This document shows positions 11,649-25,016 of a stretch of DNA of 64,000 nucleotides, one piece after another (position 1 is the first letter of the stretch; each line of letters opens with the position of its first letter). The DNA is from Deuterostichococcus epilithicus (lineage: Eukaryota > Chlorophyta > Trebouxiophyceae > Prasiolales > Stichococcaceae): assembly GCA_033439295.1 (NCBI GenBank), contig JAVTLE010000023.1, positions 2,392,530 through 2,456,529 of the forward strand. Direction: 5' to 3'. Below the pieces are notes generated by a model. The model did not search any database, had not been told where the DNA came from, and saw only the letters and a list, made by a program, of their open reading frames with translations. Made by a program: the position numbers and the translations under genes.

Positions 11649-14600
11649 ATGGCCCTGAACATTGAAGCTCTGAAACCACCTCACACCGCACGCAGCGAGA
11701 AGGCTGACGAGGTCACTGATCAATCGAATGCACTGGCGGTCGGCACTCTGCTCGAGGCGCACGTAGACCAGCTGCTGGCCCGGGTCAGTCCTACAGACGC
11801 CTCACAAGTGCAGCGAGACAGCATCATCGCCTTCGTACAGGCGCTTGTGCGACGGTGTTTCGCACACTATGGACCGGTGAGAGCCCAGCCCAAGCTTGCC
11901 CTGTTGCATAGCTTGCAGATGGCAGGCATGATGTGCTAGCAGGCTGTGTTGCTGAGCCTGTCCCGTCTCCTGGCAGGTGAACGCCCACGTCTTCGGCTCG
12001 GTGGCTCTCCAGGCGTACCTGCCGGACGGTGACATCGACTTCTCCCTGTTCCAGGAGCACGGGCCGTCGATTCGGGAGTCGTGGGCCGCCCGCCTGCATG
12101 CGGCTCTGCAGCGGGAGCAGCGCAAGCCCTCCTCCGGCGCCTTCGTCGTCACGGACCCACAAGTCATCAACGCAGACGTGAGCAATGCGCGCTGGTCTCG
12201 TCGTCTTAACCTGCAGTGCCTGCACGCCGCGCGGCATGGACGGCCTGGCCGAATCGATTGGCGCTGCCTGATGCCTACCTGGTCGCTGGGGGCAAGCCTC
12301 GATGCACTCACCCTAATACCGTTGCAGGTGAAACTGGTCAAGTTCCTGGTGAACGACGTGGTGGTGGACGTGTCCTATGAGACGCTGGGCGGCCTGTGCG
12401 CCGTCAATTTCCTCTCGGAGCTGGACCTCAAAATCGGCCAGAAGTCGCTCTTTAGGCGCAGCATCATCCTGGTGCGTGCTGCTGGCTTTGCGTGCGAGAG
12501 GTTGCTCCTTGTGGGAGCTGGTGACGTCATGCACCTAACACCCGTCAGCGCAGGGTGGGTAATGTAGGTCTTTGCAAGGAAACATCAGCCGGCCGGCTGC
12601 TCGCTACACCCACAGTCGGACGGACTGCACCAGCAGCACGTAGGGGTCGTCAGGCAGGTTGCTCGGCAATGTCGGGACAGCTGCAGCTGGCTGAGCAAGG
12701 TCCCGACCAGCTGCCGTGTGCTCCAGATCGCTCCCTGACCTTAGCGACTCTGCTGGCGTGCAGACCAAAGCCTGGTGCTACTACGAGAGCCGGCTGCTGG
12801 GCGCCCACCATGGGCTGCTGTCCTCGTACGCGCTGGAGGTTCTGGTCCTGCACATCTGCAATGTGTCCCATGGCAACGTCAGCACGCCGCTGCAGGTGCG
12901 TTCTGAAGCCGCACACCAGAAACTCCAGCATGGTCGCGAGCACTGATGCGGTAGTGCGACCTGGATTGTGACTGACTCCTCGCGAAGCAGAGTGCCTACT
13001 GTCTTTTAGGACGATTGGCTTCAAGATGTGTGCTCGTAGTAAGCCAGATAACAGGCGGAAACTTGCGAGGAAATGCTTGATGCACTGCCCTGTACCTGTG
13101 CAACAGGTCCTGCACCGCTTCCTGCAAGTGTACGGCAACTTCGACTGGGACTCCATGTGCCTGACTCTGCATGGTCCGGTCCCGCTTGCCAAGGTGTCGC
13201 ACCAAAAGGGTGAGTCTGACGTGGGACTGGCCACGTTCCACAGTGTTCCACACCGGTGCCGCGCCGCCACTGCAGCTGAACTACAACGCTGTGCAGCGTG
13301 ACATTGTCATTGATGCAAGCGTGGTGGCAGGCCGATCCACCAGACGCAGGGGTTTGCGCCTTCATCAGCTGGTCCGCCGCTGTCACTCACATCCGGCATC
13401 CTGCCATCGTGCAGAGCCGCAGCTGCCGGCACCCAAGGAGGGGGTGCTGCTGCAGAACGAGTACCTGGCAGAGCTGCTGGACACCGTGAAGTCGACGGTA
13501 GGAGTGAACCCCCCACTGGCGAGCTCCTTCGCCTGCTGTGTGCGCTGCCTTCGAAAGCAGCGCGCTGACCTGCCGCAATGCAGAGGAACCTCTCCCGAGA
13601 TCTTGACCAAGACATCTGCACCTGCAGTTTATGTGCTCCAGGCACCGCCCACCAGTCCACCCTGCCACATCCTGGTGCCCTTTGGGCAACGCCGACTGCA
13701 GTGGACGACGAGCTGCCCAGCCCATTCTCGCCATCTTGAAAAGCCGTCCAGTGCTCAGTCAGATGTTCAGACGGACTGATCATCTTACCCACTGCTGCAT
13801 CAGGACGGCACGGTGTACGGGCCAGAGGCATTCCAGCCCAAGTTCCTGAACATCATGGACCCCATGCTGGCGACCAACAACCTGGGGCGCAGCGTCAGCA
13901 AGGCCAACGCCGCGCGCATCCGCACAGCCTGGTCGCACGCCGCGCACACGCTCACCGGCATCCTGCAGCAGGTGCGGTGATCATCGCGTGCTGCCATACT
14001 GCCAGCACTGACCAGCCGGTGGGATGACAGTGAGGCTAACAAGAACGCTGCATGCATGTCGAACACGGCACGTTTGGCTGTATCACTAGCAACATGTGCG
14101 CACTGCCTACATTGCGGCATGTGATTTGTCCTGCTCGCCACAACAGGAGCCGGGCCCGGCGCAGGCGGGCCTGCAGCGCTTCTTCTCCCGCGTCTGCCGC
14201 TGCAGGCAGGTGCAGCGGCCGCTGCCAGTGCCGCAGCTGCAGCACAGCTTCCTGCTGCCGCCACCACCGCACTTGCTGGCGGCCCAGCCGGCCCTGAATG
14301 GCAACCACCGACTGCTGCCGGGCATACAGCAGGACCAGCGGCCGGGCCACCCTGGGGCAGGCACCCAGGTGGGCCGCCACAGCCGCCCCAGTGGCGGCGG
14401 CGCAAACGGGCAGCTCCCGGTGGGCTGGCACTCCAGCCTGCTGCAGGGCCTGCCGCCGGAGCTGCAGCGGGCGCACGCTGCGGCGGCAGCGGCGGCAGCG
14501 GCGGGCGGCGTGCCCAACTCGCGGCGCCAGCCGCCGCAGGAGCGCGCCAACGGCAGCGGCAAGGACGGCAGTGGCGGTGGCCGGCCTCGGTTGCCGCAGC

Positions 14601-15610
14601 ATAGCCTGGCCACCGGCCGCGCCAGTGCCAAGCCCAGTCAGCTGGCAGGCCTCGCCGGCGGCAGCGACCCTCGGGCCGTGGACATGCGGAACATGGATCT
14701 GCGCAGCCTGGCGGACCTGCGCATTGGCAGTGCCACCGACATGCGGGCGCTGGACGGACGGGATGCGAGGGATGTTCGAGGCATGCGTGGCGACGGTAGC
14801 GTCCCGGCCGATGCACGGCCAGAATGCGTCGGTGGCGGCGGGGGGTTCCAGCAGCGGTCAGTGGCGCCGGACATGTTCCGCAGCTACTCAGCGGACGCCC
14901 CGCCATTCTCCGAGGCGCACACGGCGTTGCTGGCCAGCTACGGTCTCCCCCAGCAGCCGAATGGGCAGTACCCGGATGCGCCGCTGCCGCTGCTTAATGG
15001 CTTTGCGGGCGCCCATGTCGCCGACGCCGCAAGGCTCCGCGGCCTGCAGCTGCGGCGGCCCGCCGCCGGCCTGGCGCCCGGCTTTGCGCCAGCCGCGCTG
15101 CCGGATCGGCAACCGGCGCAGCAACAGCAGGCGCAGCAACAGCAGGCTCAGAAGCAGCAGGCTCAGCAGCAGGTGCAGCACCAGCAGCAGCCGCTGCGGC
15201 CGGGACACAGCCGATCAGGCTCCGCGTCAGATTCGGGGCGCAGCCCAAGACACCCAGGGCGCGACCTTGTGCATGTTGATAAGGCACCATCCCTCACAGA
15301 CCTCGCGCTGCTGGGCAGCCAGGCTCCGCTGACGAGCCACTTGTCAGCGAGTGTGCCGGTGACGCCTGCGCAGCGGCTGGATGGCGCCATGCCGCCGCCA
15401 CCGCCGCGGTTGCCGCTAGACGGGGAGTCTACCGCTGGCATCAGCTCGGCACCGCTGGACAGCATCAATGCCAACGGCGCTGGGCGCGGGTCAACCTCGG
15501 CGAGCGTGCGCAGCCACTCGTCAGGGCAGCTCGGGCGGCCGGGGGTGATCCGCCCTATCGCCCTGGTGCCGCCGCTGGCCGGCAGCAGCCATATGGGGCG
15601 GCCGCCCCCG

Positions 15611-15641
<31 letters not shown>

Positions 15642-17966
15642 AGCAGCAGCAGCAGCAGCAGCAGACAGAGGTGCCCTCAACGACACAAGCCGCAGCGGAG
15701 GCGCTCTTTGAGCAGCAGCGGCGGCGGCCAGAGGTGGCGGCGGCTTCGCACAGCGCGCCGCCCATCGCGCCGCAACACAGCGCCAACGGAGCAGCAGGCG
15801 CATCGGCTCTGCCAGGTCATTTTCGATGCCTTTGTTGTCGCAACCTTCGTTCCACTTCTCAGGGACACATACGCGCTGTTCCTGTTGCCATATAGGTGCT
15901 TTGCCATACTCCACAGCATGACCAGCACAGGGTGCATGCAAAGTGGCCGCATTACCGAGCATGTTTTATCAGGCCAAGCCTGCGGATCTGCATACACCGC
16001 CTGCCACCTCAGGCAAAAGCTCTGTGTCGGTGCTCGTGTCTTTCCAGGCTGGTCAAATGTGATGCCGTCACGTCAGAGGGATACACATGCGGCGCTGGCA
16101 TCGCTGAGCTTGTGGCCTCGATGCTCTGCAGACAGCCTGCCGCCGCATTCGCCGCAGTCACCGGAGCAGCTGCGGGCGGGGTTGCCGCGAGCAGGCAACC
16201 TGCCGCCGGGGTCTCCCAAGGAGATGTGGGACGACCTGTTCCCCAGTGAGGCGGTCGCCGCTGCAGACAAGCGGCCGCCGGTCCAGCCGCCGGCATTGCC
16301 GCTGGACCCCGCATTGCCGCGACAGCCGTCAAGGCCCGCCGCCCAGCAGGCTGGCCTCCCCGCGGCGCCGGCGCGGGACCAGCAGCCGCAGCAGGCGAGG
16401 CAGGTTCCAAACGGCGCTGCAGAGGCGCCGCCCATGCTGCAGCGCTTCGGCGGCGAGGGCGCCCGCTCCGGCGCCAGCGCTGCCCAGCTGCGCACCGCCA
16501 GCATGACGGCGCAGTACAATCCGCCGCTGGGCGCCAGTCCCCGTACGGCGGCGGCAGTGTCAGCGCCGTCCAGCGTCACGGACGGCCGGTCGCCCGCCAG
16601 CTCGCCGCCTGGCAGCGCCCCCTTCTTTCAGCCGGCAACGAGCATGCCGTTCGCCGGCAGCGGCGGCCAGCAGGGCGGGCTGCGGGTGCACGTGCCCAGC
16701 AGTGCGCCGGTGGCAATGCCAAACAGCCCGGCCGTCTTTGGCAGCCACGGCGTGAATGGCGTGGGGGACGAGTTTGGGCCGCCGCTGCCGGCCTCGCCGC
16801 CTGATATGATGGGCCTGCCCCCGGTGCTAGCGCTGGCGGTGGCGCACGAGCGGGATGCCTCCGTTGTCGCCGGCGAGATCCCCACAAAGTCTCCTGGAGT
16901 GCCGCTGACGGGCGCCGACTTTCCGGCGCTGACGCGCCCGCCGGCCAGCGGGCGGCTGGCATCCTCACGCCGTGGCTCGCAGCACAGCGACGGCAACGGC
17001 TCCCCCGCCGGGGGCTCCGCTGCCGGCAGCTCCGTCACGGCCAGCAGCTCGCAGCCGCAGCTGGCGCCTGGCTCACCCGCGGCGAATGGGTACCTCGGCG
17101 GCGGCGGCTCCGAGGCGGACGCTGCGGAGCGGCCATCGCTGCAGCGCGTGAGCTACAAGGCGGCTTTCCAATCGACGCACGCGCAGCGGTCGTACCTGCG
17201 CAGCGCCAGTGTCGGCGCGGGCGGCGAGGCCTGGAGGCAAGCGCCATCCAACCACTACATCAATCCTCCCCCGCCGCCCAGCTCGGTCAGCAGCGCTGCG
17301 GCGGACACACCACGCAGCAGCGCCTCGGCGCCACTCGTCTTCGGCAGCGGGCCCCTCTCCCGGCAGCAGTCCACGGAGCGGCAGTCCCTGCGCAGCTCGA
17401 GCGACCGACTTGGCACGCTGGAGCGGCACTCAGACAGCATGTCTACATACCGCCCTGGCGACCGCACATCTGGCGACCGCATGTCGGCCGACCGGCCTGC
17501 CAGCAGCCGGCCGCAGGGCGACCGCACCGCGACGCAGGCAAGGAGCATGGATGCGGGCAGCAGGCGGCTGCCGTCGCTGCGGCCGCCGGCTGCGGCGCGC
17601 GCCGGCGCAACGCAGTCCGCGGGCANCCCCCCGCGGCCGCATGCTGCCGCCGTACCCGCTGGCGGCGGCCCTGCCGGCGGCCGTCGGCGCCATGGGGGCC
17701 TCCTACTCAAGAGACACACCCCACGGCTTCGTGGCGGCGCGCCGCCGCTGCCCGCCGCTGCGCCTGCGGACGGCCCCTCCTTGAGGGGGGTGCCATCAGC
17801 ACACGCTTTGCCAGTTGCGGCGGAGACACCGGCGTTCGAGCTGACGACGGACGACTTCCCATCGTTGGGGCAGCAGCAGCCCGCATACCGGCGCCGGCGC
17901 GGCCGCGTGGCGGGCGGCGACTCGAAGCAGCTGGCGCAGCGGACACGCTCAGCGGACAGCACGTGA
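11649..17966 (+). CDS. Plant-type noncanonical poly(A)-polymerase-like nucleotidyltransferase with long disordered tail
   Basis: Nine exons join in phase: 11649-11876, 11977-12177, 12328-12471, 12764-12895, 13107-13209, 13415-13497, 13804-13971, 14147-15815 and 16132-17966, giving 1520 residues. The first about 350 residues form a polymerase-beta-type nucleotidyltransferase. They show the FGSVALQAYLPDGDIDFSLF signature (GS...DxD), a third Asp in VNDVVVDVSY, the substrate-binding part with TKAWCYYESRLLGAHHGLLS, and PKFLNIMDPMLATNNLGRSV. That last motif is typical of the land-plant family that includes At3g51620. The remaining about 1150 residues are rich in Pro, Gln, Ser, Ala and Gly, with poly-Q and poly-P runs. 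Short DFPAL and DFPSL motifs sit near the end. In this family the core probably adds nucleotides to RNA 3' ends; the tail has no recognised function. One undetermined base (N) lies at 17626. ATG 11649 is the first in-frame ATG. Confidence 0.85.
15118..15194 (+). repeat. CAG/CAACAG-rich low-complexity tract encoding poly-Gln
   Basis: An imperfect run of CAG, CAA and GCG codons inside the large eighth exon of the nucleotidyltransferase gene encodes a Gln/Ala-rich stretch. Confidence 0.85.
15605..15664 (+). repeat. Adjacent CCG and CAG trinucleotide repeats
   Basis: A CCG run (about 15605-15640, poly-Pro) is followed directly by a CAG run (about 15641-15664, poly-Gln). Both are in frame within the nucleotidyltransferase tail. 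Such tracts tend to vary in length between strains. Confidence 0.9.
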
Positions 17967-18673
17967 AGGGTAGAATTTCGCACCCTGCGGGGCACAAGGC
18001 AGGAAGCAGCGCAGGCACTAACGAATGATGAGGGCAAGCTGCGACTGAAACAGCAACATGTCCAGCAACAATAGGCTCTCGGGCGCACGCAGGCACAACC
18101 TGACGCTTGTGGATCATGCTTCAGGAACTCCCTCTGCCTCTCTCCTTGCATACGTGGTTTTTGCACAGACTTGAGTCAATCTGACGCGTGTCTGCCGACT
18201 GTCTCCGTGAGCGACCCTGATGCCACCTTTTGTGCACAGTCGCTGAACGATGTTCTGGCCTCACGGACCACCGACTTCGTTCTACCGAATCGTTTGCTTA
18301 CGCATCAGATCAGTACTTTTACTTGAATGCATACGAAGCAACAGTCTGGGGTTGGTGTTTGAAAGGCTGGTGTACGCGGAAGGAGCGTGTTACAACTCCC
18401 GACTCTTACAATGGTTGCAAAAGCAAAGGCACACAATGGCCGAAGGACCTGCTCGCCCCAGGATCGGCACAAGCGAGTCTACTTGCGCGCGAGAAGAGGG
18501 TGCACAAGCATATGTTCGTCTTCTACTGTACAACAGTTGATGCTTGGTCAGCGAGATCTACATGTGGTAGTGCTACAATCATTCAGCAAGGCGCTGTCCT
18601 CGCGCCAGCGCAGCCGCTAGCACCGATGAGAATCGCCCCATGCGTGCGACGCAGCGCTTCAGAGAGCGCGGTC
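17967..18673. other. Convergent intergenic region, nucleotidyltransferase to ATG8
   Basis: About 0.7 kb between two convergent genes; presumably both 3' UTRs. TTACA at 18390-18394 and 18406-18410 would read TGTAA on the minus strand and could serve ATG8. No coding exon was recognised. Confidence 0.45.
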
Positions 18674-19791
<1,118 letters not shown>

Positions 19792-20251
19792 CGCGCGTGC
19801 GGGCAGCGGCTTCCCCAACGAATCACAGGGAATACCCTCGCAAGGACGCTGCTCGACTCCCTCAACCCACACAGTCCCAGGCGCTGACGGTCGCGCTGCG
19901 CTCGGAGGCCGGGATGTAGGTCTCTGTGTCGCAGCAGGCACTTGAACGGCTGCTAGGCGCTGGCTTTGCAACCGAACACAGGTGCTGACGAGTGTCATCT
20001 GGAAGGGGCGTGATGAAACTCCGGAACAAAGCCACTTCGCCAGGCGAAGCTGGCAGGCGTTGCAGCGCTGGGCCTCGGCATGACAGATCGCTGTCAAGTG
20101 CGCATCGTGATCGATCGCTGTTTAGATCGCGCCGTGTGTGCCGCGCCGCGCCGCGCCATCGCGTCTTCCGTCACGCAGCCACGCTCCCAGCTTCAGGGGC
20201 GTGTGCAGCCGGTCGTCCGACAGCACAAGCTGACTGCGAAGCCGCAGAGCC
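19792..20251. other. Divergent promoter region between ATG8 and the RTRAF homologue
   Basis: About 460 bases separate two start codons that point away from each other, so both promoters must lie here. A short GCCGC-type repeat lies near 20140-20160. No clear TATA box was identified. Confidence 0.45.
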
Positions 20252-21878
20252 ATGGCCACGATGCAGCTCCTGCTGCGCGCGCTAGGCCACCCGCTGGCGG
20301 ACAGCATGCAGATGGATGCGCTGAGGAGCCTAGTGGCTTGGCTGGAGGATCGTAAGATCCGGGCGTACAAGGTGGAAGACCGCGCAGCGCTCACCTCGCC
20401 GGACGCTCCGGGATGGCAGGCGGCCTACGACAAGGTTTGGGCTTCGCATGGCAGCACAGCTCGCCAAAATGCATCAATTGCCGGCAGGCAATGCCGCCGG
20501 CATGCCTGAATGCCTGCCATGCACGCAATGCCGCAAACTCACGTTCAGGACGGACATATGAATGTGCTCAGATCATCATTAACATGTTGCCCTACAGTAC
20601 CTGCAAGACGTGGGCTGCCCGCCGCCAGTGCGCGGCGACACGCCCCAGGCACAGTTGCTGTGGCTACTACGACTAGCAGTCGCTCGAGAATATGAGGACA
20701 AAAGTGAGGCTTGGGACATAACTCCTTACTGTCATCACTTGTGGGCAGGCGTCGCTCGAGGCCTGGTCAGCCGTCTGACTGCAGCGCACATGAGCTTCCT
20801 GCAGGTCGGCTGGAATGATGCAGAGCTGGACTGTCATGGGTGATGATGGTGCTGTGACTGATCTCAGCGGCGGTGCCCGGCTGAATTGCAGAGGCGGCGC
20901 TGGGCCGGCCACCGCCGCCTGCGGCTGCGCCTGGTAAGGCACAGGCAGCCAAGCCGCGGAAGGAGAAGCCACATCTGGACGGTGCGATATACACGAGCAC
21001 TGAGGAGTGCGCCCATGAACAACGCACGCCTTACTGCAAACTGTGACGTCCATCAGTGATTGCTGTGCGTTTGTTTGGGGAGCTTGCTGCGGCGCGCCCT
21101 TGGCGCTGTAGACCAGTTGTCCCCATGTACCTGACGCTGTCGACGACACCTGGACCGCAGTGTCATCCCCCGTCGTGCAAGAGCAGCTGCAAGCGCTGCT
21201 CCAGCGGGTGGCTTCCGCTGCGGGCGGCGCGCCTATCGACGCTGCCACGCCGCTGCCGCAGGCGCTCCAGGTGGCTGCGCCTCTTCCGGTGTCGCGGCTG
21301 TGATGAGCCTGCAAACCCCGTTCACAACAGCTGCCTGCAGCGCTTTCGACATCTCCTGCAACATCTCGGCTTCCAAGGATTGAGCGCCTGTGCGACTGGT
21401 GGCGGAACCTGTCTTGAACAGGAGGCACACACGGCACTGACACACCGCATCCTGCCAGCGCTGGCCGCACAGCGGCAGGACGCCGGCGACACCAGCGCCT
21501 CCGACTTCCCGCTCGGCTTCAGCACACAAGGTGCCCCACACGCAACCTGCGCATTCCGTGGCGGCTGCACGTGTCGGGATCGGAGGTGCACAAGCACATG
21601 AGTCCGCTGCGCCAGTGCTTCCGCGGCAATTCGAATCGCAGGATCAGCTCAATTGCCAGCATGATGCGGTAGCTGGTCCATCGCAGCCTCGCTCGCACTG
21701 ATATTCTGGCTACGCCGCCGCAGATGCGGGGGTGGACAAGGCGGCGACTCTGCTGCGCATCCTCTACACCCAAGAGCTGCGCAAGCTGCAGTCGCAGATC
21801 GATGACACCATCGTGGAGGTGCAGGAGTTCACCTCGAACCCACGCACTGACAGCGCCCTCGGTCGCACCGGTCGTTAA
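20252..21878 (+). CDS. RTRAF / C14orf166 (hCLE, UPF0568) homologue
   Basis: In animals this family associates with RNA polymerase II, the tRNA-ligase complex and RNA granules. Supported exons are 20252-20434, 20598-20703, one from 20892 (end 20981 or 21042), one ending at 21270, 21422-21530 and 21724-21878. The N-terminal part reads ALRSLVAWLEDRKIRAYKVE and then YLQDVGCPPPVRGDTPQAQL, WLLRLAVAREYEDK. Human C14orf166 has the same order (IVWLEDQKIRHYKIEDR, YLRDVNCPF, WLLGLAVRLEYGD). The C-terminus has FPLGFST and LLRILYTQELRKLQSQIDDT, ending SNPRTDSALGRTGR, again as in the human protein. The middle, about 20982-21123, is unresolved: there the frame needs an intron I could place only tentatively (21043-21116). 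An extra Pro/Ala/Lys-rich insert follows residue about 97. Confidence 0.8.
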
Positions 21879-22545
21879 GGCCGTTCGATAGGCTGGATCA
21901 CAGGCCCTTGGATTCAATGCAGGCTGCTTGCGCTTGCCATTTGATGCATGGAAGGAACGCCGCGTAGGAAACCCAACAACCCAATAAAGGCACTACAATG
22001 AGCACTCCGATGCACTCGTGTCGCTCAGCCGACCAGCTGCAGCCTCTGTGTGCCAACTCAGGAGGGCACGTCCGCCACTGCCTGGTTTATCATCTGGATT
22101 GCCACTGCCCATCGCATGGCCTTCACCCCGGGGTCTAGTGCCGCGTTGGCCCACATGTATATGCAAGTTGCTTGATGTATTAGCAGACCGTCGTTTGCAG
22201 GTTCTTTCTGATTCTTCGCAACATCTACTACATTGGAGACTTCCAACACAGGATCATCCTCAGCGTGCCCGGCAACTTGCACACAACGTGGATTGCCACG
22301 TAACACATGCACCATGCAGCAACCCAGCGAGGAGGTGCAGAAGGGCAGAGTGGCGCAGCAGGCGTTCGTGAAAGCTGCGCGACAGCCCTCCACACAGCGC
22401 CCCGCTCCTGACAGTGAGCAACGTCCAAATCTCTGGGGATGCGCGTGCAAGCACAGCGCCCGCGTGAGTGCGCTGAGCATCGGCACGTCTCAAGCGCCGA
22501 TTGACGCTTGCTTACCTGCTGCAGGGCTCGCAAACATCGGCTTCG
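21879..22545. other. Intergenic region between the RTRAF homologue and HCCS
   Basis: About 0.67 kb between two genes on the same strand. Presumably the 3' UTR of one and the promoter of the next. Open frames here show no recognisable domain. Confidence 0.4.
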
Positions 22546-23913
22546 ATGGGAAACCTCTCGGTGGCGGAGGTGAGGCCATGGCCATGGCTTCTGCGGACGA
22601 CTGCACTGCGAACGCCTGCGGACTTCGCCCAGCCTGCGCAAAGCGATCCCGAGATGAGTTCTTATTGGTTATTTTTGTCGACTGCCAATAGGTTGCCCGG
22701 TTGTTGGTGCGTCGCCCAGCGGAGACGGCGCTCCGCACGAGCTGCCGCCTGGCCACCCCGCGCTGCCGACGGACCGCCAGACGTCCAGCATTCCCTGCGG
22801 TGTGTCGCACTCCCAGCTGCGCCATGATGAGCTGACCCGGCCCTCGTGGCTTCACCCTGTCACGACGAGGCTCTCCGTGGCTCGAGCACCAAGCCGATCA
22901 CCATGCACGCTGATCCACTGTGCAGCGAAGCCTGGTGCATGCATGCCAAGTCGTCCAATTGCACGGTATCTACCTGTACCTGCCTCAATGCGCAGCCGCG
23001 GACGAGGTTCCGCAGCACCAGGGCGGCAAGGCGGACAGGTGGGTGTATCCCTCAGAGGCGCAGTTTTACAACGCAATGCGGCGCAAGGGCTGGCCGGCCG
23101 AGCCGGGCGACATGCGCAACATTCTCGCCATCCACAATGGAGTCAACGAGCGTGCTTGGCACCAGATCCTCAAATACGAGGTGCACGAGCAAAACTCTCA
23201 TTGTACCAGACAGGGTGGAGCAGGTTGTAAGCCATGCTGCACTGTGCAGTGTGCCGCAGGTTGCGCTGCGCTGCGCATGACCAGGATGTAGGTACCCAAA
23301 CGGTGTGGCCTCGCAGGTGCAACTGTTGTGTGCTGAACGCGGCATACGCAACAACTCGTGCAGGCCCTGCACGATGGCTGCATCCCCAAGCTGAAGAAGT
23401 TTATGGGGCGGCCGCAAGAGTACAGCCCTAAGGCGCGGCTGCTCAATTTCCTCGGGTACAAGCTGCCCTTCGACCGCCACGACTGGGTCGTGGACCGCTG
23501 CGGCCGGGAGGTGCGCCTGGCACGCTGTACATCTGATTGAGGACCTGAGAATCACAGCGCCGGATGCACAAGAGCTGCAGGCGTGCATGCATCGGCCAGC
23601 ATGTGCCAGTGTTTCCTGCGGTGTCCCTTGGCAGCACCTGCTGAGCGCAATGCCCCACAGGTTCCACAGGTTGTTGCGTGGTGACACCCCCGCCTGCTGC
23701 ATTGCTGCGCCAAGAGAGGAAGCCCACCCACCTGTGCTGCGGTGGGTACAGGTGCGGTATGTGATTGACTTCTACAATGCGGCGCCACTGCCGGACATGC
23801 CGGTGGCAATGCATCTGGATGCGCGGCCGGCGCTGGATTCCTTTGGAGCGCTGCTGGACCGACTGCGGCTGCAGGTCAATTTCATGGCTAGCGGCAACTG
23901 GCGGCGCGGCTAG
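22546..23913 (+). CDS. HCCS: Holocytochrome c synthase (cytochrome c heme lyase, System III)
   Basis: This enzyme attaches heme covalently to mitochondrial cytochrome c in the intermembrane space. Firm exons are 22996-23180, 23364-23510 and 23752-23913; an upstream exon ends at 22799. That exon contains a CPV heme-regulatory-type motif and [17 protein letters not shown], like the family's PLSTERVxSTIP. Further motifs are [77 protein letters not shown] and [12 protein letters not shown]. The His of DRHDW is the residue implicated in heme ligation in this family. The start is uncertain: ATG 22546 begins a short MGNLSVAE exon, but its junction to the CPV exon (starting somewhere after 22657) was not resolved. 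System III is used by animals, fungi and many algae, whereas land-plant mitochondria use System I. Confidence 0.87.
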
Positions 23914-25016
23914 GGCCGCGGCGCATGCCATGAACCCTGGAAACCGGGAGAGGCAGGCGACGGCCTGCAGCACCGTGCCGCGGCTCAGAGGCTGGTCCTG
24001 CCAGCAGCGTCTTGGCACAGACCCTGAAAACCGTGTCATGGGTGCCAGCTTGCACAACTCGGAAAGGGGGAGCAAAATGAGAGCCACCGCACCTCACTCA
24101 TCAAATGTTTGGACGAGGCTAGCTACGAGCTTGGAGTGGCACACAGCGTCTCGAAGGAGAGTGGAATGACAGAGTGAACATCATGCGGCAACGGTAAACA
24201 GGTTGCATTACGCTACAAAGAAAGGATGCCATGCATCCTGACATCGATCGGTACCTGTGCTGTATCGATGTGTTGCAGATTCCGGGGGCGATGGTAAGCG
24301 GAACAACCTACTCTACAGATACGATTCCCCCCTCTGCAAAGCACACTGCTGGCGCACAAGTGCTGCTGCAACGATGACCACTCAACAAAACCCATGACTG
24401 GTTGAGCGATGGGTGGCTCGACGACTGCAGGTACGCGTCGCATATTAGGAGGTGTGTCGTTCCGATGGCTTCCCGAGGAACAGGCTATCCTTCAATAGGT
24501 AGCTGGTCTGAGGCGTCTGGGACCCTTGCGTGTTTCAGGCAGAAAGGCACTAAAGTTGCATGCCAGCAGACCGCCGTGCCTCTGACGGAACCTGCCTCAG
24601 GCAGCGTCTTCCCACGACTCCAAACGTGTGCGCCAGCCCGTTCTTCCTTCAAGCGTGCGCGGGGGGCTTGCAATTCAAAAAGTGCGCCCCGGTGTGACCG
24701 CCCGTTGCGGCGGCGGCGGCGCTCGCCGCCCGTGCATCATCATTTCCTCCAGCTGCGAGAGCGCCCAGAGTTGCGGCACCGCCATGCCAAGGCTGTCGCA
24801 GCCTGCAGTGCGTACACAAGCATAACGTGAGCAAGTTTCATAACCTGCGGTAATCGAGCTTTCAGGCTGGTGTCCAAAGCCGCGGCACGTGCGTTCTCTG
24901 CGCACATACACAACTTGTGCCTCCTCATAACAGTGGTCTCATAGAAGAGTCAAGGCGAGGCAGGTGAGGAGCAGCGGCAGTGGCACCGGCGGCGGCGGCG
25001 GCCCACCTGACCATGC
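23914..25016. other. Convergent intergenic region between HCCS and casein kinase 1
   Basis: About 1.1 kb holding the 3' UTRs of two convergent genes. A short CGG-rich run lies near 24708-24730. No gene was recognised. Confidence 0.45.

Noticed and set aside
13800-14906. A 368-codon open frame on the minus strand
   Set aside because: It lies antisense to the nucleotidyltransferase exons 7 and 8. Its composition is the mirror of GC-rich, low-complexity coding sequence, and it has no domain.
15163-15786. Minus-strand frames with poly-Gly, poly-Cys and poly-Ala runs
   Set aside because: These are shadows of the CCG and CAG repeats in the plus-strand coding exon.
17626-17626. The undetermined base N as evidence of a frameshift
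   Set aside because: The same reading frame continues on both sides of it, so it is a base-call gap and not a break in the gene.
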